Position numbers and translations under genes: made by a program. The notes under the pieces are model-generated. The model had not been told where the DNA came from. It was given only the letters and a program-made list of their open reading frames with translations, and ran no database searches. Below are positions 1 to 9,518 of a stretch of DNA of 29,327 bases, piece after piece. Numbering within the stretch: the stretch's first letter is position 1; each line of letters opens with the position of its first letter. This DNA is from Pseudomonadota bacterium (GTDB lineage Bacteria; Pseudomonadota; Gammaproteobacteria; Burkholderiales; Casimicrobiaceae): positions 1 to 29,327 of the forward strand of contig JAKPSO010000005.1 of assembly GCA_029571495.1 (NCBI GenBank), given 5' to 3'.

Positions 1-2517
1 ATTCTCGACCTGTGGGTTCGCGTGCAGATATTTCCGCAACCCTTGGTGATCGCGCATGGCGCCACGGACACGCCGGTGTGCTATGTGTTGCCGCGACCGT
101 CAATTACCGACGGCGCGCTGCTTGACGCACTCACGCGCGACAACGACATCCCGGCGTCCCACGCGACGTTTACGGCGCAAAGCGTGGTCGAACGAAACGC
201 TTACTTTGCGCTACATGACGATCGCCATCATGTGCCATCGGACCGGCTCGAACGCTTGGTCGCGGCCGTGGCGTCGGGAGAAGTCACCGACGTGCATCTG
301 ATCCCAGTCAACATTTTTTGGGGCCGCGCACCAGAACGCGAAGAGCGCGAAGGTTCGCCGACTCAAAGCCTACGTTGGTTACGCGTGTGGGCGGCCGAGG
401 GTTGGGGCGGTCGTTCGCGCTTGCGCAAACTGTTCGCGATGATCTTCTTTCGCCGTGCGGTCGTGGCGCGCTTTGGTGCGCCGCTTTCGTTGCGCGAAAT
501 GGTCAACGTCGCTGCGCTTGAAGGCCTAGATAGTGAGCGCATGGTACGGCGCGCGGCGCGCCTGCTGCGCACGGAATTTCGAACAGAGCGCGAAGCGGCC
601 ATTGGCCCTGATCTTTCGCATCGGCGCACGCTGATCGAGAGCATGATGCACGAGCCGCGCGTGCGCGAGGCAATCTTGCGTGAGGTGGACGAGAAGAAAA
701 CGATGCTTGGCAAAGTAGAGGCGCGCGCAAATGCCATTGGGCGGGAAATCGCGGCGGACTACTCGTACGTGCTTGTGCGCTTCATGGAGCAACTGCTCGG
801 GAAGCTCTGGAATCGCATCTACGAGGGCGTAGAAGTGCGAGGCGCGGAGCGTTTGGCGGCGCTCGCAAAGGACAACACGCTTGTGTACGTGCCCTGTCAT
901 CGCAGCCATATCGATTACCTGTTGCTCTCGTACGTCGTGCATGAAGCGGGCCTGACCGTGCCACACATCGCAGCCGGCGCGAACCTCAACATGCCCATCG
1001 TCGGCGGCATTCTGCGGCGCGGCGGGGCGTTCTTTTTGCGGCGCTCGTTTAAAGACGATGCGCTGTACGGCGAAGTATTTGCCGCCTACGTGCACGCGGT
1101 GTTGAAACGTGGCTTTCCGATGGAGTATTTTGTCGAAGGCGGTCGTTCGCGCACGGGTCGCATGCTGCCGCCGAAAGCGGGACTCATTTCGATGACAGTG
1201 CAGAGTTACCTGCGCGAACATTCGCGCCCGCTGTTGTTCGTGCCGGTCTACATCGGCTACGAGAAACTTATCGAGGGTGGAAGCTACACGGAGGAGCTTT
1301 CGGGCGCGGCAAAGAAGAAGGAATCCATTTTCGGTTTGCTCGGTGCGATCAAAGACTTGCGCAATGCGCACTACGGCGCCGTGGGTGTGAGCTTCGCGCG
1401 CCCCATTGCGCTCGGCGAGTTGCTCGACGCGCATGGCGCAAAGGACATGGATACGTGGCTCGCCGATAAGGGATTGCGCCGACGTGCATTGACCGACGTG
1501 TCACGCATCATCGCCGAGCGGATCAACGGTGCAGTGCGCATCAATCCGGTTGCTGTGGTCGCCACGGCACTGCTCGCGACGCCAAAGCACGCTGCCGATG
1601 CTGATCAACTCGCGGGCGTTGTCGAACGATTGTTACGTTTAGCCAGCAGCGCACGCACCGCGCCCGAAGCGGTTGCGACGACGCTGTCGGGCGCGGAAGC
1701 GATCGCGCACACGACGAGACTGGGTTACCTCACGCGACGCACACATCCGCTGGGCGATGTAGTCATGGCCGATGAGAGCGCGGCGGTAGCGTTGACCTAC
1801 TTCCGAAACAACGTTTTGCATTGCTTTGCGCTGCCGGGGCTGATGGCCTGCCTGATCGTGCAGCATGGCGTCATTGGCCGCACGAAACTCGCGCGGCTCT
1901 CACGCGGCTTGTATGTGTTGCTTGAGTCGGAGTTGTATCTGCCGCCGTGGAGTGACAAAAAGCTCGATGACGTTGCGGAGGTGACGGACGCGGTAGAACC
2001 CGCGCAGGTATTCTCGCTTACTGAGCCGTTTGAGGCGTTTGATCGCACGTTGGAGACGCTCGCGGCGGACGGTTGGATCAACATCGAGCCGGAGGCCAAT
2101 GTCGTCAGCGCGTCGCGACAGGGCACCGACTCGGCGGCGTTTCTTGAGCTTCTGGCGTCGACGATCCGCCCGGCGCTGACTCGGCATGCGCTCATGCTCG
2201 CGCTTGTTGTCCGCGCAGAGCCCGGTGCGCAAACACGCGACGCGCTGGAATCGACGTGCCAGCAGGCCGCGCAACTCCTCGCGATGACGCATGTATTCAA
2301 CGCGCCCGAGTTTTCGGACAAAACTCAGTTTCGTTCAGCGTTTGACGCGCTGCTGCGCGTCAATTTAGTGCGGCTAGACGCCGATGAGCGCGTCCACTTC
2401 GATCCCGATTTGATCGCGCGCGCAGAGGACGCGGCGTTCCTGTTGCCGCCCGACACCCGCGCGGCGGTGCTTCGCGCAGCGCAACGACACTCGACCAGCA
2501 AGGCGGCGACGGCATAA
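1..2517 (+). CDS. plsB: Glycerol-3-phosphate 1-O-acyltransferase PlsB (5' end outside window)
   Basis: PlsB transfers an acyl group from acyl-ACP or acyl-CoA to sn-glycerol-3-phosphate, the first step of phospholipid synthesis, at the inner membrane. The reading frame is open from base 1 and encodes ILDLWVRV before the first GTG at 22. That matches family sequence, so the true start lies upstream of the window. Numbering from base 22, the acyltransferase blocks are present: HRSHID with the HX4D catalytic pair H293/D298, GGILRRGGAFFLRR (about 328-341), FVEGGRSRTGR (370-380) and VPVYIGYEK (about 405). The more than 830 residues and the long C-terminal region fit proteobacterial PlsB rather than the short PlsC. 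It ends 40 bases before leuC on the same strand. The family call is firm; the N-terminus cannot be judged. Confidence 0.95.
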   Translation: MLDLWVRVQIFPQPLVIAHGATDTPVCYVLPRPSITDGALLDALTRDNDIPASHATFTAQSVVERNAYFALHDDRHHVPSDRLERLVAAVASGEVTDVHLIPVNIFWGRAPEREEREGSPTQSLRWLRVWAAEGWGGRSRLRKLFAMIFFRRAVVARFGAPLSLREMVNVAALEGLDSERMVRRAARLLRTEFRTEREAAIGPDLSHRRTLIESMMHEPRVREAILREVDEKKTMLGKVEARANAIGREIAADYSYVLVRFMEQLLGKLWNRIYEGVEVRGAERLAALAKDNTLVYVPCHRSHIDYLLLSYVVHEAGLTVPHIAAGANLNMPIVGGILRRGGAFFLRRSFKDDALYGEVFAAYVHAVLKRGFPMEYFVEGGRSRTGRMLPPKAGLISMTVQSYLREHSRPLLFVPVYIGYEKLIEGGSYTEELSGAAKKKESIFGLLGAIKDLRNAHYGAVGVSFARPIALGELLDAHGAKDMDTWLADKGLRRRALTDVSRIIAERINGAVRINPVAVVATALLATPKHAADADQLAGVVERLLRLASSARTAPEAVATTLSGAEAIAHTTRLGYLTRRTHPLGDVVMADESAAVALTYFRNNVLHCFALPGLMACLIVQHGVIGRTKLARLSRGLYVLLESELYLPPWSDKKLDDVAEVTDAVEPAQVFSLTEPFEAFDRTLETLAADGWINIEPEANVVSASRQGTDSAAFLELLASTIRPALTRHALMLALVVRAEPGAQTRDALESTCQQAAQLLAMTHVFNAPEFSDKTQFRSAFDALLRVNLVRLDADERVHFDPDLIARAEDAAFLLPPDTRAAVLRAAQRHSTSKAATA

Positions 2518-2557
2518 AATCGTCGGTTCGCCCGATTCACTCTGCATTGCACCCACT

Positions 2558-3967
2558 ATGGCTGGCCGTACGCTTTACGACAAACTTTTTGACGCCCACA
2601 CCGTTCGCACCGAAAGCGACGGCACGGCGCTGCTGTACATCGACCGCCACTTGGTGCACGAGGTCACGAGCCCGCAAGCGTTCGAAGGCCTGAAACTCGC
2701 GGGCCGCGCACCGTGGCGCAAGCGCAGCATGATTGCGGTTCCCGATCACAACACGCCAACCACGCCGGGCTTCACGACGATTCTCGATCCCGTTTCGCGC
2801 ACACAAGTCGAGACGCTCGACGCCAACGCCAAGGAGCATGGCCTCACCTATTTCAAGGTGGGCGACATTCGACGCGGCATTGTGCATGTGATCGGGCCCG
2901 AACAAGGAGCAACGCTGCCGGGAATGACGGTGGTGTGCGGCGATTCGCATACTTCGACGCACGGAGCGTTTGCGGCGTTGGCGTTCGGTATTGGCACCAG
3001 CGAAGTGGAACATGTGATGGCCACACAATGTCTTTCGCAGAAGCGCTCGAAGTCAATGCTAGTACGATGCGACGGTCGCTTGCCGACGGGCGTGACCGCG
3101 AAGGACTTAGTGCTTGCGATCATCGGCAAGATTGGCACGGCGGGCGGCACCGGCTTTGCGATTGAGTTCGGCGGTGAGGCAATTGCGTCGTTGTCGATGG
3201 AAGGCCGAATGAGTGTCTGCAATATGGCGATTGAAGCCGGCGCGCGCGCGGGCATGGTGGCGTATGACGCCGTGATCGAGGCCTACCTGAAGGGCCGCCC
3301 ATTCGCGCCGCAGACGCCTGAGGGTTGGGAAGCGGCGACACGTCATTGGCGCACGTTGAAGAGCGACGTCGATGCGTCGTTCGACCACACGGTGGTCATT
3401 AACGCCAGCGACTTGGTGCCGCAAGTGACATGGGGCACATCGCCTGAGATGGTGCTAGCCGTCGATGGGCGCGTACCAGATCCTGACAAAGAAAAGGATT
3501 CAGTGAAGCGCGAGGGCATTGCCCGCGCGTTAGCCTACATGGGCCTCACACCAAACACGCCGCTTACTGACATCAAGATCGATAAGGTCTTCATCGGGTC
3601 GTGCACCAACTCGCGTATCGAAGACCTGCGCGCTGCCGCGTCGGTAGTGAAGGGACGTCGTCGCGCTGAGAATGTGAAGCTGGCTATGGTGGTGCCGGGC
3701 TCAGGTCTTGTAAAGGCGCAGGCCGAACAAGAGGGCCTCGACAAGATTTTTGTCGCGGCTGGATTTGAGTGGCGTGAGCCCGGGTGCTCAATGTGCCTCG
3801 CGATGAATGACGACCGACTGGAGCCAGGCGAGCGTTGCGCGTCCACGTCAAACCGCAATTTCGAGGGCCGTCAGGGCGCGGGCGGACGCACGCACCTCGT
3901 GAGTCCGGCGATGGCTGCCGCTGCGGGCATTGCGGGTCATTTTGTTGACGTTCGCCGTCTCGGCTAA
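2558..3967 (+). CDS. leuC: 3-isopropylmalate dehydratase large subunit LeuC
   Basis: LeuC is the 4Fe-4S subunit of isopropylmalate isomerase, which interconverts 2- and 3-isopropylmalate in leucine synthesis together with LeuD in the cytosol. The 469 residues match the usual length. The three cluster ligands are visible as C349 in GSCTNSR and C410/C413 in PGCSMC. The N-terminus (MAGRTLYDKLFDAH) and the CGDSHTSTHGAFA motif are typical of the bacterial LeuC branch, as distinct from aconitase or the archaeal type. The ATG at 2558 is supported by family alignment, although no good ribosome binding site precedes it. It heads leuC-leuD-leuB, with a 21-base gap to leuD. Confidence 0.97.
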   Translation: MAGRTLYDKLFDAHTVRTESDGTALLYIDRHLVHEVTSPQAFEGLKLAGRAPWRKRSMIAVPDHNTPTTPGFTTILDPVSRTQVETLDANAKEHGLTYFKVGDIRRGIVHVIGPEQGATLPGMTVVCGDSHTSTHGAFAALAFGIGTSEVEHVMATQCLSQKRSKSMLVRCDGRLPTGVTAKDLVLAIIGKIGTAGGTGFAIEFGGEAIASLSMEGRMSVCNMAIEAGARAGMVAYDAVIEAYLKGRPFAPQTPEGWEAATRHWRTLKSDVDASFDHTVVINASDLVPQVTWGTSPEMVLAVDGRVPDPDKEKDSVKREGIARALAYMGLTPNTPLTDIKIDKVFIGSCTNSRIEDLRAAASVVKGRRRAENVKLAMVVPGSGLVKAQAEQEGLDKIFVAAGFEWREPGCSMCLAMNDDRLEPGERCASTSNRNFEGRQGAGGRTHLVSPAMAAAAGIAGHFVDVRRLG

Positions 3968-3988
3968 TCGTTTGGGATTTCACAGATC

Positions 3989-4627
3989 ATGGATAAATTC
4001 ATCACCCACACTGGTTTGGTTGCGCCGTTTGATCGCGCGAACGTCGACACTGACGCCATCATTCCGAAGCAATTTCTAAAGTCAATCAAACGCACAGGCT
4101 ACGGCCCGAACTGTTTTGACGAATGGCGCTACCTTGACGTTGGCCAACCCGGAATGGACAACAGCAAACGCCCGTTGAACCCAAGTTTTGTGTTGAACGA
4201 TCCGCGTTTTCAAGGCGCTTCGATTTTGTTGGCGCGACAAAATTTTGGCTGCGGCTCATCGCGCGAACATGCCCCGTGGGCGCTTATGCAAAACGGCTAT
4301 CGCGCCGTGATCGCGCCGTCGTTTGGCGATATTTTTTATAAGAACTCGCTGAACAACGGCTTGCTCGTGATTCGCCTGCCGGAGGCGGAGGTGGATCGCC
4401 TGTTCCATGACTGCGCGGCGTTTCCCGGATTCGAGTTGACGATTGATCTTGATGCGCAATTGGTGCGCGCGACCAACGGCAGCTTCGCGTTCCCATTCGA
4501 GATCGCGGCATCGCGTCGCGAGCGCATGATCAACGGCTGGGATGACATCGGCTTGACGCTCCTGCACGCCGATTCGATTCGCGCGTTTGAAGATAAACAC
4601 TTCGCGGCGGAGCCTTGGCTCGCCTAG
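3989..4627 (+). CDS. leuD: 3-isopropylmalate dehydratase small subunit LeuD
   Basis: LeuD is the swivel-domain partner of LeuC and completes the isomerase active site. The 212-residue protein begins MDKFITHTGLVAPFDRANVD, the usual proteobacterial LeuD start. It contains the DTDAIIPKQFLK segment and the signature FGCGSSREHAPWAL at about residues 88-101. Length is normal. It lies 21 bases after leuC and 40 bases before leuB on the same strand, so co-transcription is likely. No strong Shine-Dalgarno sequence precedes the ATG. Confidence 0.97.
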   Translation: MDKFITHTGLVAPFDRANVDTDAIIPKQFLKSIKRTGYGPNCFDEWRYLDVGQPGMDNSKRPLNPSFVLNDPRFQGASILLARQNFGCGSSREHAPWALMQNGYRAVIAPSFGDIFYKNSLNNGLLVIRLPEAEVDRLFHDCAAFPGFELTIDLDAQLVRATNGSFAFPFEIAASRRERMINGWDDIGLTLLHADSIRAFEDKHFAAEPWLA

Positions 4628-4667
4628 GTTTCGACGCGATACCTTTTATTGTTTGGCTACAAAAGAA

Positions 4668-5732
4668 ATGAACATCCTTATCCTCCCCGGCGACGGCATC
4701 GGCCCGGAAATCATGGCGCAGGCCATTCGTGTCCTCGAAAAATTCAAGACTGAAGGCCTGCCGATAACGCTCACGCATGGCCTCCTTGGGGGCGCCGCAT
4801 ACGACGCGCACGGCCATCCTTACCCTGATGCGACGCAGAAGCTTGCGCACGCGGCCGATGCGATCATGCTCGGATGCGTCGGCGGCCCGAAGTACGACAC
4901 GCTGCCGCGCGCGATGCGCCCTGAGCAAGGTTTGCTCGCCATTCGCAAGGACCTGAAACTCTTCGCCAATTTGCGCCCAGCGATGCTCTACCCGGAGCTT
5001 GCGGCTTCCTCTTCGCTGAAGCCGGAAGTGGTCGCTGGACTGGACATCATGATCATCCGCGAATTGACCGGTGACATCTATTTCGGTCAACCGCGGGGGC
5101 GTCGCACCAACGCCGTGGGCGAGGACGAGGGTTACGACACGATGCACTACGCGCGATCTGAAGTCGAGCGTATTGCCCGCGTCGGCTTCGAGACGGCGAT
5201 GAAGCGCAATAAAAAGCTATGCAGCGTAGATAAAGCTAACGTACTCGACACCTCCATTCTGTGGCGCGAAGTCGTCACCGAAATGGGCAAGTCCTATCCG
5301 CAGGTCGAGCTCTCACACATGTACGTCGACAACGCGGCGATGCAGCTCGTGCGAGCGCCGAAGCAATTCGATGTGATCGTGACCGGCAACATCTTCGGCG
5401 ACATTCTTTCCGACGAAGCCTCGATGCTGGCGGGCTCGATCGGCATGCTGCCTTCAGCATCGCTCGACGCTAACGGCAAGGGCTTGTACGAACCGATTCA
5501 CGGTTCCGCGCCGGACATTGCGGGTCAGAACAGGGCCAATCCCATCGCGACGATCCTGTCGATGGCGATGATGATGCGCTACACCTTTGCTCGCGCTGAT
5601 ATCGCCCAACGCATCGAAACGGCTGTTCGTTCCGTGCTTGCAACGGGGCTGCGAACGGGTGATATCGCGCTACCCGGTGAGCCAGTGGTGGGAACTCAAG
5701 CGATGGGTGACGCGTTAGTGAGCGCTTTGTAG
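4668..5732 (+). CDS. leuB: 3-isopropylmalate dehydrogenase LeuB
   Basis: LeuB oxidises and decarboxylates 3-isopropylmalate with NAD+ to give 2-oxoisocaproate, the third step of leucine synthesis. The ATG at 4668 is chosen because MNILILPGDGIGPEI is the family N-terminus. The frame is open 81 bases further upstream, but that would overlap leuD with unrelated residues. The 354-residue protein carries NLRPAMLYPEL, the substrate-binding ELTGDIYFGQPRG, KANVLDTS, the metal-binding VTGNIFGDILSDEAS, and the NAD-binding EPIHGSAPDIAGQ. Length is normal. In many betaproteobacteria asd follows; here a 234-base gap and fimV follow instead. Confidence 0.96.
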   Translation: MNILILPGDGIGPEIMAQAIRVLEKFKTEGLPITLTHGLLGGAAYDAHGHPYPDATQKLAHAADAIMLGCVGGPKYDTLPRAMRPEQGLLAIRKDLKLFANLRPAMLYPELAASSSLKPEVVAGLDIMIIRELTGDIYFGQPRGRRTNAVGEDEGYDTMHYARSEVERIARVGFETAMKRNKKLCSVDKANVLDTSILWREVVTEMGKSYPQVELSHMYVDNAAMQLVRAPKQFDVIVTGNIFGDILSDEASMLAGSIGMLPSASLDANGKGLYEPIHGSAPDIAGQNRANPIATILSMAMMMRYTFARADIAQRIETAVRSVLATGLRTGDIALPGEPVVGTQAMGDALVSAL

Positions 5733-5966
5733 CGAAAATTCAACAATAATGTTGCATGACGATGGCATTTAGCATGTAACGTACAGGTCACAAGATGTGG
5801 TGCTGCGGATTGCCGCGCAACACAACATGTTGGGGATGTGGCCGCAAAGAATCGAATGAGTGTGAGCGCACGCAAACTAGCGCGTGTACTTAAAGCTAAT
5901 TCTGAGCTTGCGGCGGCAACCCCATGATGTTATTTTTCTTCTCTACTCAAGAATTCAGAGGGCGGC

Positions 5967-8672
5967 ATGTTGCGCCATAAACCACTAGTTGCTTCACTCA
6001 TCCTGGCCGGTCTGCTCGCGGCAACCGACGCCTCCGCGCTCGGATTGGGCCGTCTGAACGTCACCACCGCGCTCGGACAACCGCTGGTCGCCGAGGTAGA
6101 TTTGTCGCCAATGCCCGGCGAGGACGCGGATTCGATTCGAGCGAATGTAGCGTCACCCGCCGTCTATCGCTCAGCGAATGTTGAGTACCAAGGCGTGCTG
6201 CAGAACATTCGCGCACAAGTTCTCCAGCGCCCGAATGGCCAGCCGTACGTACGTCTCACGAGCAGTCAGTCGATCAACGATCCTTATTTGGACATCCTGC
6301 TCGAAGTCAATTCGAGCACTGGGCGCTTGGTACGCGAATACGTGTTCTTGCTTGACCCCCCAGGCGCGGCGGCACCACAGACGATTGAGCCGTCGCAGCC
6401 CGCGCGCCCACCGATTCCAGCACAGTCAGCCCCCGCTGCTGCGGCGACGAGTAAGGCGCCAGCAGCGCCCCGCGTTCCTGTCGCAGGCGCAACACCTCCT
6501 GCAGCGGCCGCAGCAGCAGCCTCGGACGGATCGGCCTACGCGGTGAAGCGTGGTGACACGCTTTCTGGCATCGCAGGTCGCAACCTGCAATCCGGCGTGT
6601 CTATTGAACAAATGATGATTGCCATCCAACGCGCAAATCCGGACGCGTTTATCGGCAACAACATCAATCGACTCCGCTCGGGCGTCACGCTCAACATGCC
6701 GGCCAGTGCCGATGCGCAAGGCATCGCTCAGAACACCGCCGTCAGCGAAGTGCGCGCACAAGCATCGAGCTGGCGCGGCTACGTCGCACGCGTCGCCGAC
6801 TCTGTGCCCACTGTCAACACCGAACAACCTGCCGCTCGCGCAAGCGGTCGAGTCTCGGGTGCTGTAGCCGACACCGGTACTGCACCGAGCAACACTGACA
6901 AGTTGAAGTTGTCTCAGGGACAGAAGACGAAGCAAGCCGACACCGAAGCGAAAGTTGCGGCAACCAAGGCCCTCAAAGAAGAACAATCACGCATCGCAGC
7001 GCTCGAGAAGATTAAGCAGGAAGCTGCGGTAGCGCTTCAAAACCAAAAGCTCGCCGAAGCTCAGGCGAAGGCACGTGAAGCAGCGAAACCGGCGCCTGCT
7101 CCGGTGGCAGCCGCGCCAGTAGCGCCGCCACCGCCGCCCGCGCCTGTAGCGAAAGCGGAACCGCCAAAAGTCGAACCGCCGAAGGTCGAACCTCCAAAAG
7201 CTGAGCAGCCGAAGGCTGAACCACCCAAGGCTGAACCACCTAAAGTGGTCGAGGCGCCGAAGCCTGAGCCTGCGGCAGCGCCGGCGCCGCCAGTCGCGGC
7301 GACACCTACTCCCGCGCCAGCACCTACCGCGGCGCCGAAACCAACGCCGACGCCTGCTCCGACCACCGCTGCCCCCGCTCCCGAACCGGGAATGTTCGAC
7401 GGATTGCTCGACAACCCATTGGTGCCGGCTGGCGCGGCCCTCGCTGCGTTGTTGGGTGGCGCGTTTGTATGGAGTCGCCGTCGCAAGAAACCGGAAGAGC
7501 CCGCTACGCAGTCGAAGATTATGGAACCCGTCGTGAACACGATGAATCCGGACACCGTGTTCGGCACATCGGGGCTTGGCGTGGTTAAAACCAACGACGT
7601 TCCGGTGCAAAGCCAGTTCAGCCGCTCGGGCATGGGCACGATCGATTCTAGCGAAGTTGACCCTGTCGCCGAAGCCGAGGTGTACATCGCCTATGGCCGC
7701 GAAGCGCAAGCCGAAGAAATTCTTCGTGAAGCGCTCATTCGCGATCCACAACGTCCCGACGTTGCGACGAAACTTGCGGAAATCAGCGCGGTTCAAGGCA
7801 AACGCGAGGAGTTCGACCGCATCTCTGCAGACGTACTCGCGATGGACCGCAACGGCGAGTACAAGCAGAAGCTTGCTGATATCGCCCAAGCCCATTTCCC
7901 TGGTCACACCATGGCAACGAGCGCCGCATCAACGCCTTCGAAACTCGCGACTGCGGCTTCTTCCGTCACCGCTCCAGCTGCTGCGGCCATGGCCGCAACA
8001 GCTGCAACTGCCGCCGTCGCCGCGAAGTCGCTCTTCTCCGACGCTGCGCCAGCGGTTGAGAAAGCGGCTGCGTCCGCACCGATTGAACACGGCGCGCTCG
8101 ATTTCGTACTCGACGGTATGACCATAGCGAAGCCGCCGGTCGCGGCTGAGCCAGCTCCAACGCCGGCCCCGATCGCGACACCAACGGTGGCGGCGCAAGC
8201 CGTCGCGCCGACACCGGTGGCGCCAGCGCCACTCGCGCCTCGCGCATCGGCCATTCCCGCGTTCACGCCCGCCCCAGCAAATGCGAGCAAGAAGTCGCTT
8301 GAGCAAGATTTGGCTGAGTTGGAAGAATCGCTGAAGAAAGCCACGTCATCAGGCAAATTGCCTGATTCGAACATGGACTTCACGGACTTCTCGACTGCTA
8401 CGCCGACCAATCTCGGTACCGTTGGGCCTTCGATGCGTCCCGAAATGCTCGACCTTAGCTTCGATGCAGGCCGTCAAGGCTTTGTCGACCCAACGCCATC
8501 GATTCTCGACGGGCAATGGCATGACGCATCGACGAAGCTCGACTTGGCACGCGCCTATGAAGAAATGGGCGACCGCGAAGGAGCGCGCGAGATTCTGCGT
8601 GAAGTTATTCACGACGGCGACGAAGCGCAACAAACCGAAGCGAAAGCGATGCTCGCCAAGCTTGGCGGCTAA
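5967..8672 (+). CDS. fimV: FimV-type LysM/TPR polar scaffold protein
   Basis: FimV-family proteins are inner-membrane, peptidoglycan-binding scaffolds that organise type IV pili, twitching and polar assembly. A signal peptide (about 1-24, ending TDASA) is followed by the conserved FimV N-terminal domain (LGLGRLNVTTALGQPLVAEVD). Next are a Pro/Ala linker, a LysM domain from about residue 191 (YAVKRGDTLSGIA), a Lys/Glu/Ala-rich probable coiled coil (about 315-375) and a Pro-rich stretch with six 5-residue repeats. One membrane helix lies at about 485-503, followed by SRRRKK. The acidic cytoplasmic part contains TPR-like segments (DPVAEAEVYIAYGREAQAEE), and the C-terminal FimV domain (LDLARAYEEMGDREGAREIL) ends the protein. 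A GAGGG sequence 4-8 bases before the ATG supports the start. A weak sigma-70-like pair (TTGCAT, 17 bases, TGTAAC at 5752-5780) lies upstream. Confidence 0.93.
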   Translation: MLRHKPLVASLILAGLLAATDASALGLGRLNVTTALGQPLVAEVDLSPMPGEDADSIRANVASPAVYRSANVEYQGVLQNIRAQVLQRPNGQPYVRLTSSQSINDPYLDILLEVNSSTGRLVREYVFLLDPPGAAAPQTIEPSQPARPPIPAQSAPAAAATSKAPAAPRVPVAGATPPAAAAAAASDGSAYAVKRGDTLSGIAGRNLQSGVSIEQMMIAIQRANPDAFIGNNINRLRSGVTLNMPASADAQGIAQNTAVSEVRAQASSWRGYVARVADSVPTVNTEQPAARASGRVSGAVADTGTAPSNTDKLKLSQGQKTKQADTEAKVAATKALKEEQSRIAALEKIKQEAAVALQNQKLAEAQAKAREAAKPAPAPVAAAPVAPPPPPAPVAKAEPPKVEPPKVEPPKAEQPKAEPPKAEPPKVVEAPKPEPAAAPAPPVAATPTPAPAPTAAPKPTPTPAPTTAAPAPEPGMFDGLLDNPLVPAGAALAALLGGAFVWSRRRKKPEEPATQSKIMEPVVNTMNPDTVFGTSGLGVVKTNDVPVQSQFSRSGMGTIDSSEVDPVAEAEVYIAYGREAQAEEILREALIRDPQRPDVATKLAEISAVQGKREEFDRISADVLAMDRNGEYKQKLADIAQAHFPGHTMATSAASTPSKLATAASSVTAPAAAAMAATAATAAVAAKSLFSDAAPAVEKAAASAPIEHGALDFVLDGMTIAKPPVAAEPAPTPAPIATPTVAAQAVAPTPVAPAPLAPRASAIPAFTPAPANASKKSLEQDLAELEESLKKATSSGKLPDSNMDFTDFSTATPTNLGTVGPSMRPEMLDLSFDAGRQGFVDPTPSILDGQWHDASTKLDLARAYEEMGDREGAREILREVIHDGDEAQQTEAKAMLAKLGG
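7158..7247 (+). repeat. 15-bp tandem repeat, six units, inside fimV
   Basis: Six consecutive in-frame 15-base units encode the pattern E-P/Q-P-K-V/A (residues 398-427). Units differ mostly at third codon positions and in the Val/Ala position, so this is an old, diverged tandem array rather than a fresh slippage product. It forms a rigid Pro/Lys/Glu spacer between the coiled coil and the membrane helix. Confidence 0.85.
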
Positions 8673-8687
8673 AGCGCCGCCCAAGCT
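8659..8687 (+). other. Hairpin spanning the fimV stop codon
   Basis: AGCTTGGCGGC (8659-8669) can pair with GCCGCCCAAGCT (8676-8687), giving 11 pairs with one bulged C and a 6-base loop that contains the fimV TAA stop. No T-tract follows, so it is not a standard intrinsic terminator. It ends 12 bases before the TTG start of truA, so it could affect translation coupling, mRNA decay or attenuation between the two genes. Confidence 0.5.
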
Positions 8688-8699
8688 CGCGCGTATCGA

Positions 8700-9518
8700 T
8701 TGAGTGAAATAGTCTCCCCCCAGCCTGCGGCCACTGCGGCGCAACGCTGGGCGCTTGGTCTGGAATATCGCGGCAGCGCTTATTGCGGTTGGCAGCGTCA
8801 AGCGGACCAGCCCTCTATTCAAGAGGCGCTGGAACACGCGCTCTCCGCCATCGCGACAGAGCCCATCAGCATCATCGCCGCAGGTCGAACTGACACGGGT
8901 GTTCACGCTTCGTTGCAAATTGTTCACTTCGAAACGATGGTTAACCGTGAGGCAAACGCATGGATGCGCGGTGGCAATCAGTTTTTGCCGGCCGACGTTT
9001 CGATTCGTTGGGCGACACCCGTCGACACCCAGTTTCACGCTAGGTTCTCAGCGCGCTCGCGCCGCTATGTTTATCTTCTAGCGTCGCAGCCGCAGCGTCC
9101 GGGCCTCAATGACGGTCGCGTCGGATGGACGCATTGGCCACTAGAAATGTCGCGCATAGAGTGCGCTCTACCGTCGCTTTGGGGAACGCACGACTTCACA
9201 AGTTTTCGCGCGGCCGAGTGTCAGGCGAAATCACCGATCAAGACGATTCATTCCGCGACCGTCGCTGCTCATAACCATGTCCTGCGGTTTGATTTTCATG
9301 CCGACGCGTTTCTGCACCACATGATCCGTAACATCATGGGGGCGCTGGTCTACATCGGCAGCGGGCGGCAATCGACGGATTGGCTTCGCACGCTCGTCAG
9401 CCAGCGAGACCGAAAGCTCGCTGCCCCCACTTTCTCGCCAAACGGCTTGTATCTGGCCGGAATTGAGTACGATCCGCACTTCAATATTCCCGAAACCTTC
9501 GTCGATCCTTGCCTGTGA
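8700..9518 (+). CDS. truA: tRNA pseudouridine(38-40) synthase TruA
   Basis: TruA isomerises uridines 38-40 in the anticodon arm of many tRNAs. The catalytic aspartate is D65 in AGRTDTGVHA. Other family motifs are LGLEYRGSAYCGWQRQ, FHARFSARSRRYVYLL and FLHHMIRNIMGAL. The 272 residues are normal. The start is forced: truA is in the same frame as fimV and directly follows its TAA at 8670, and the TTG at 8700 is the only usual start codon before the conserved domain. No Shine-Dalgarno sequence is visible, so translation probably depends on coupling to fimV. The gene overlaps trpF by 4 bases. Confidence 0.94.
   Translation: MSEIVSPQPAATAAQRWALGLEYRGSAYCGWQRQADQPSIQEALEHALSAIATEPISIIAAGRTDTGVHASLQIVHFETMVNREANAWMRGGNQFLPADVSIRWATPVDTQFHARFSARSRRYVYLLASQPQRPGLNDGRVGWTHWPLEMSRIECALPSLWGTHDFTSFRAAECQAKSPIKTIHSATVAAHNHVLRFDFHADAFLHHMIRNIMGALVYIGSGRQSTDWLRTLVSQRDRKLAAPTFSPNGLYLAGIEYDPHFNIPETFVDPCL

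Noticed and set aside
526..1434. 302-codon open frame on the - strand inside plsB
   Set aside because: The antisense frame is open because of the GC-rich codon usage of plsB. No motifs and no ribosome site.
6987..7907. 306-codon open frame on the - strand inside fimV
   Set aside because: It is low-complexity Arg/Trp/Gly-rich translation of the Pro/Ala-rich fimV region, a composition artefact.
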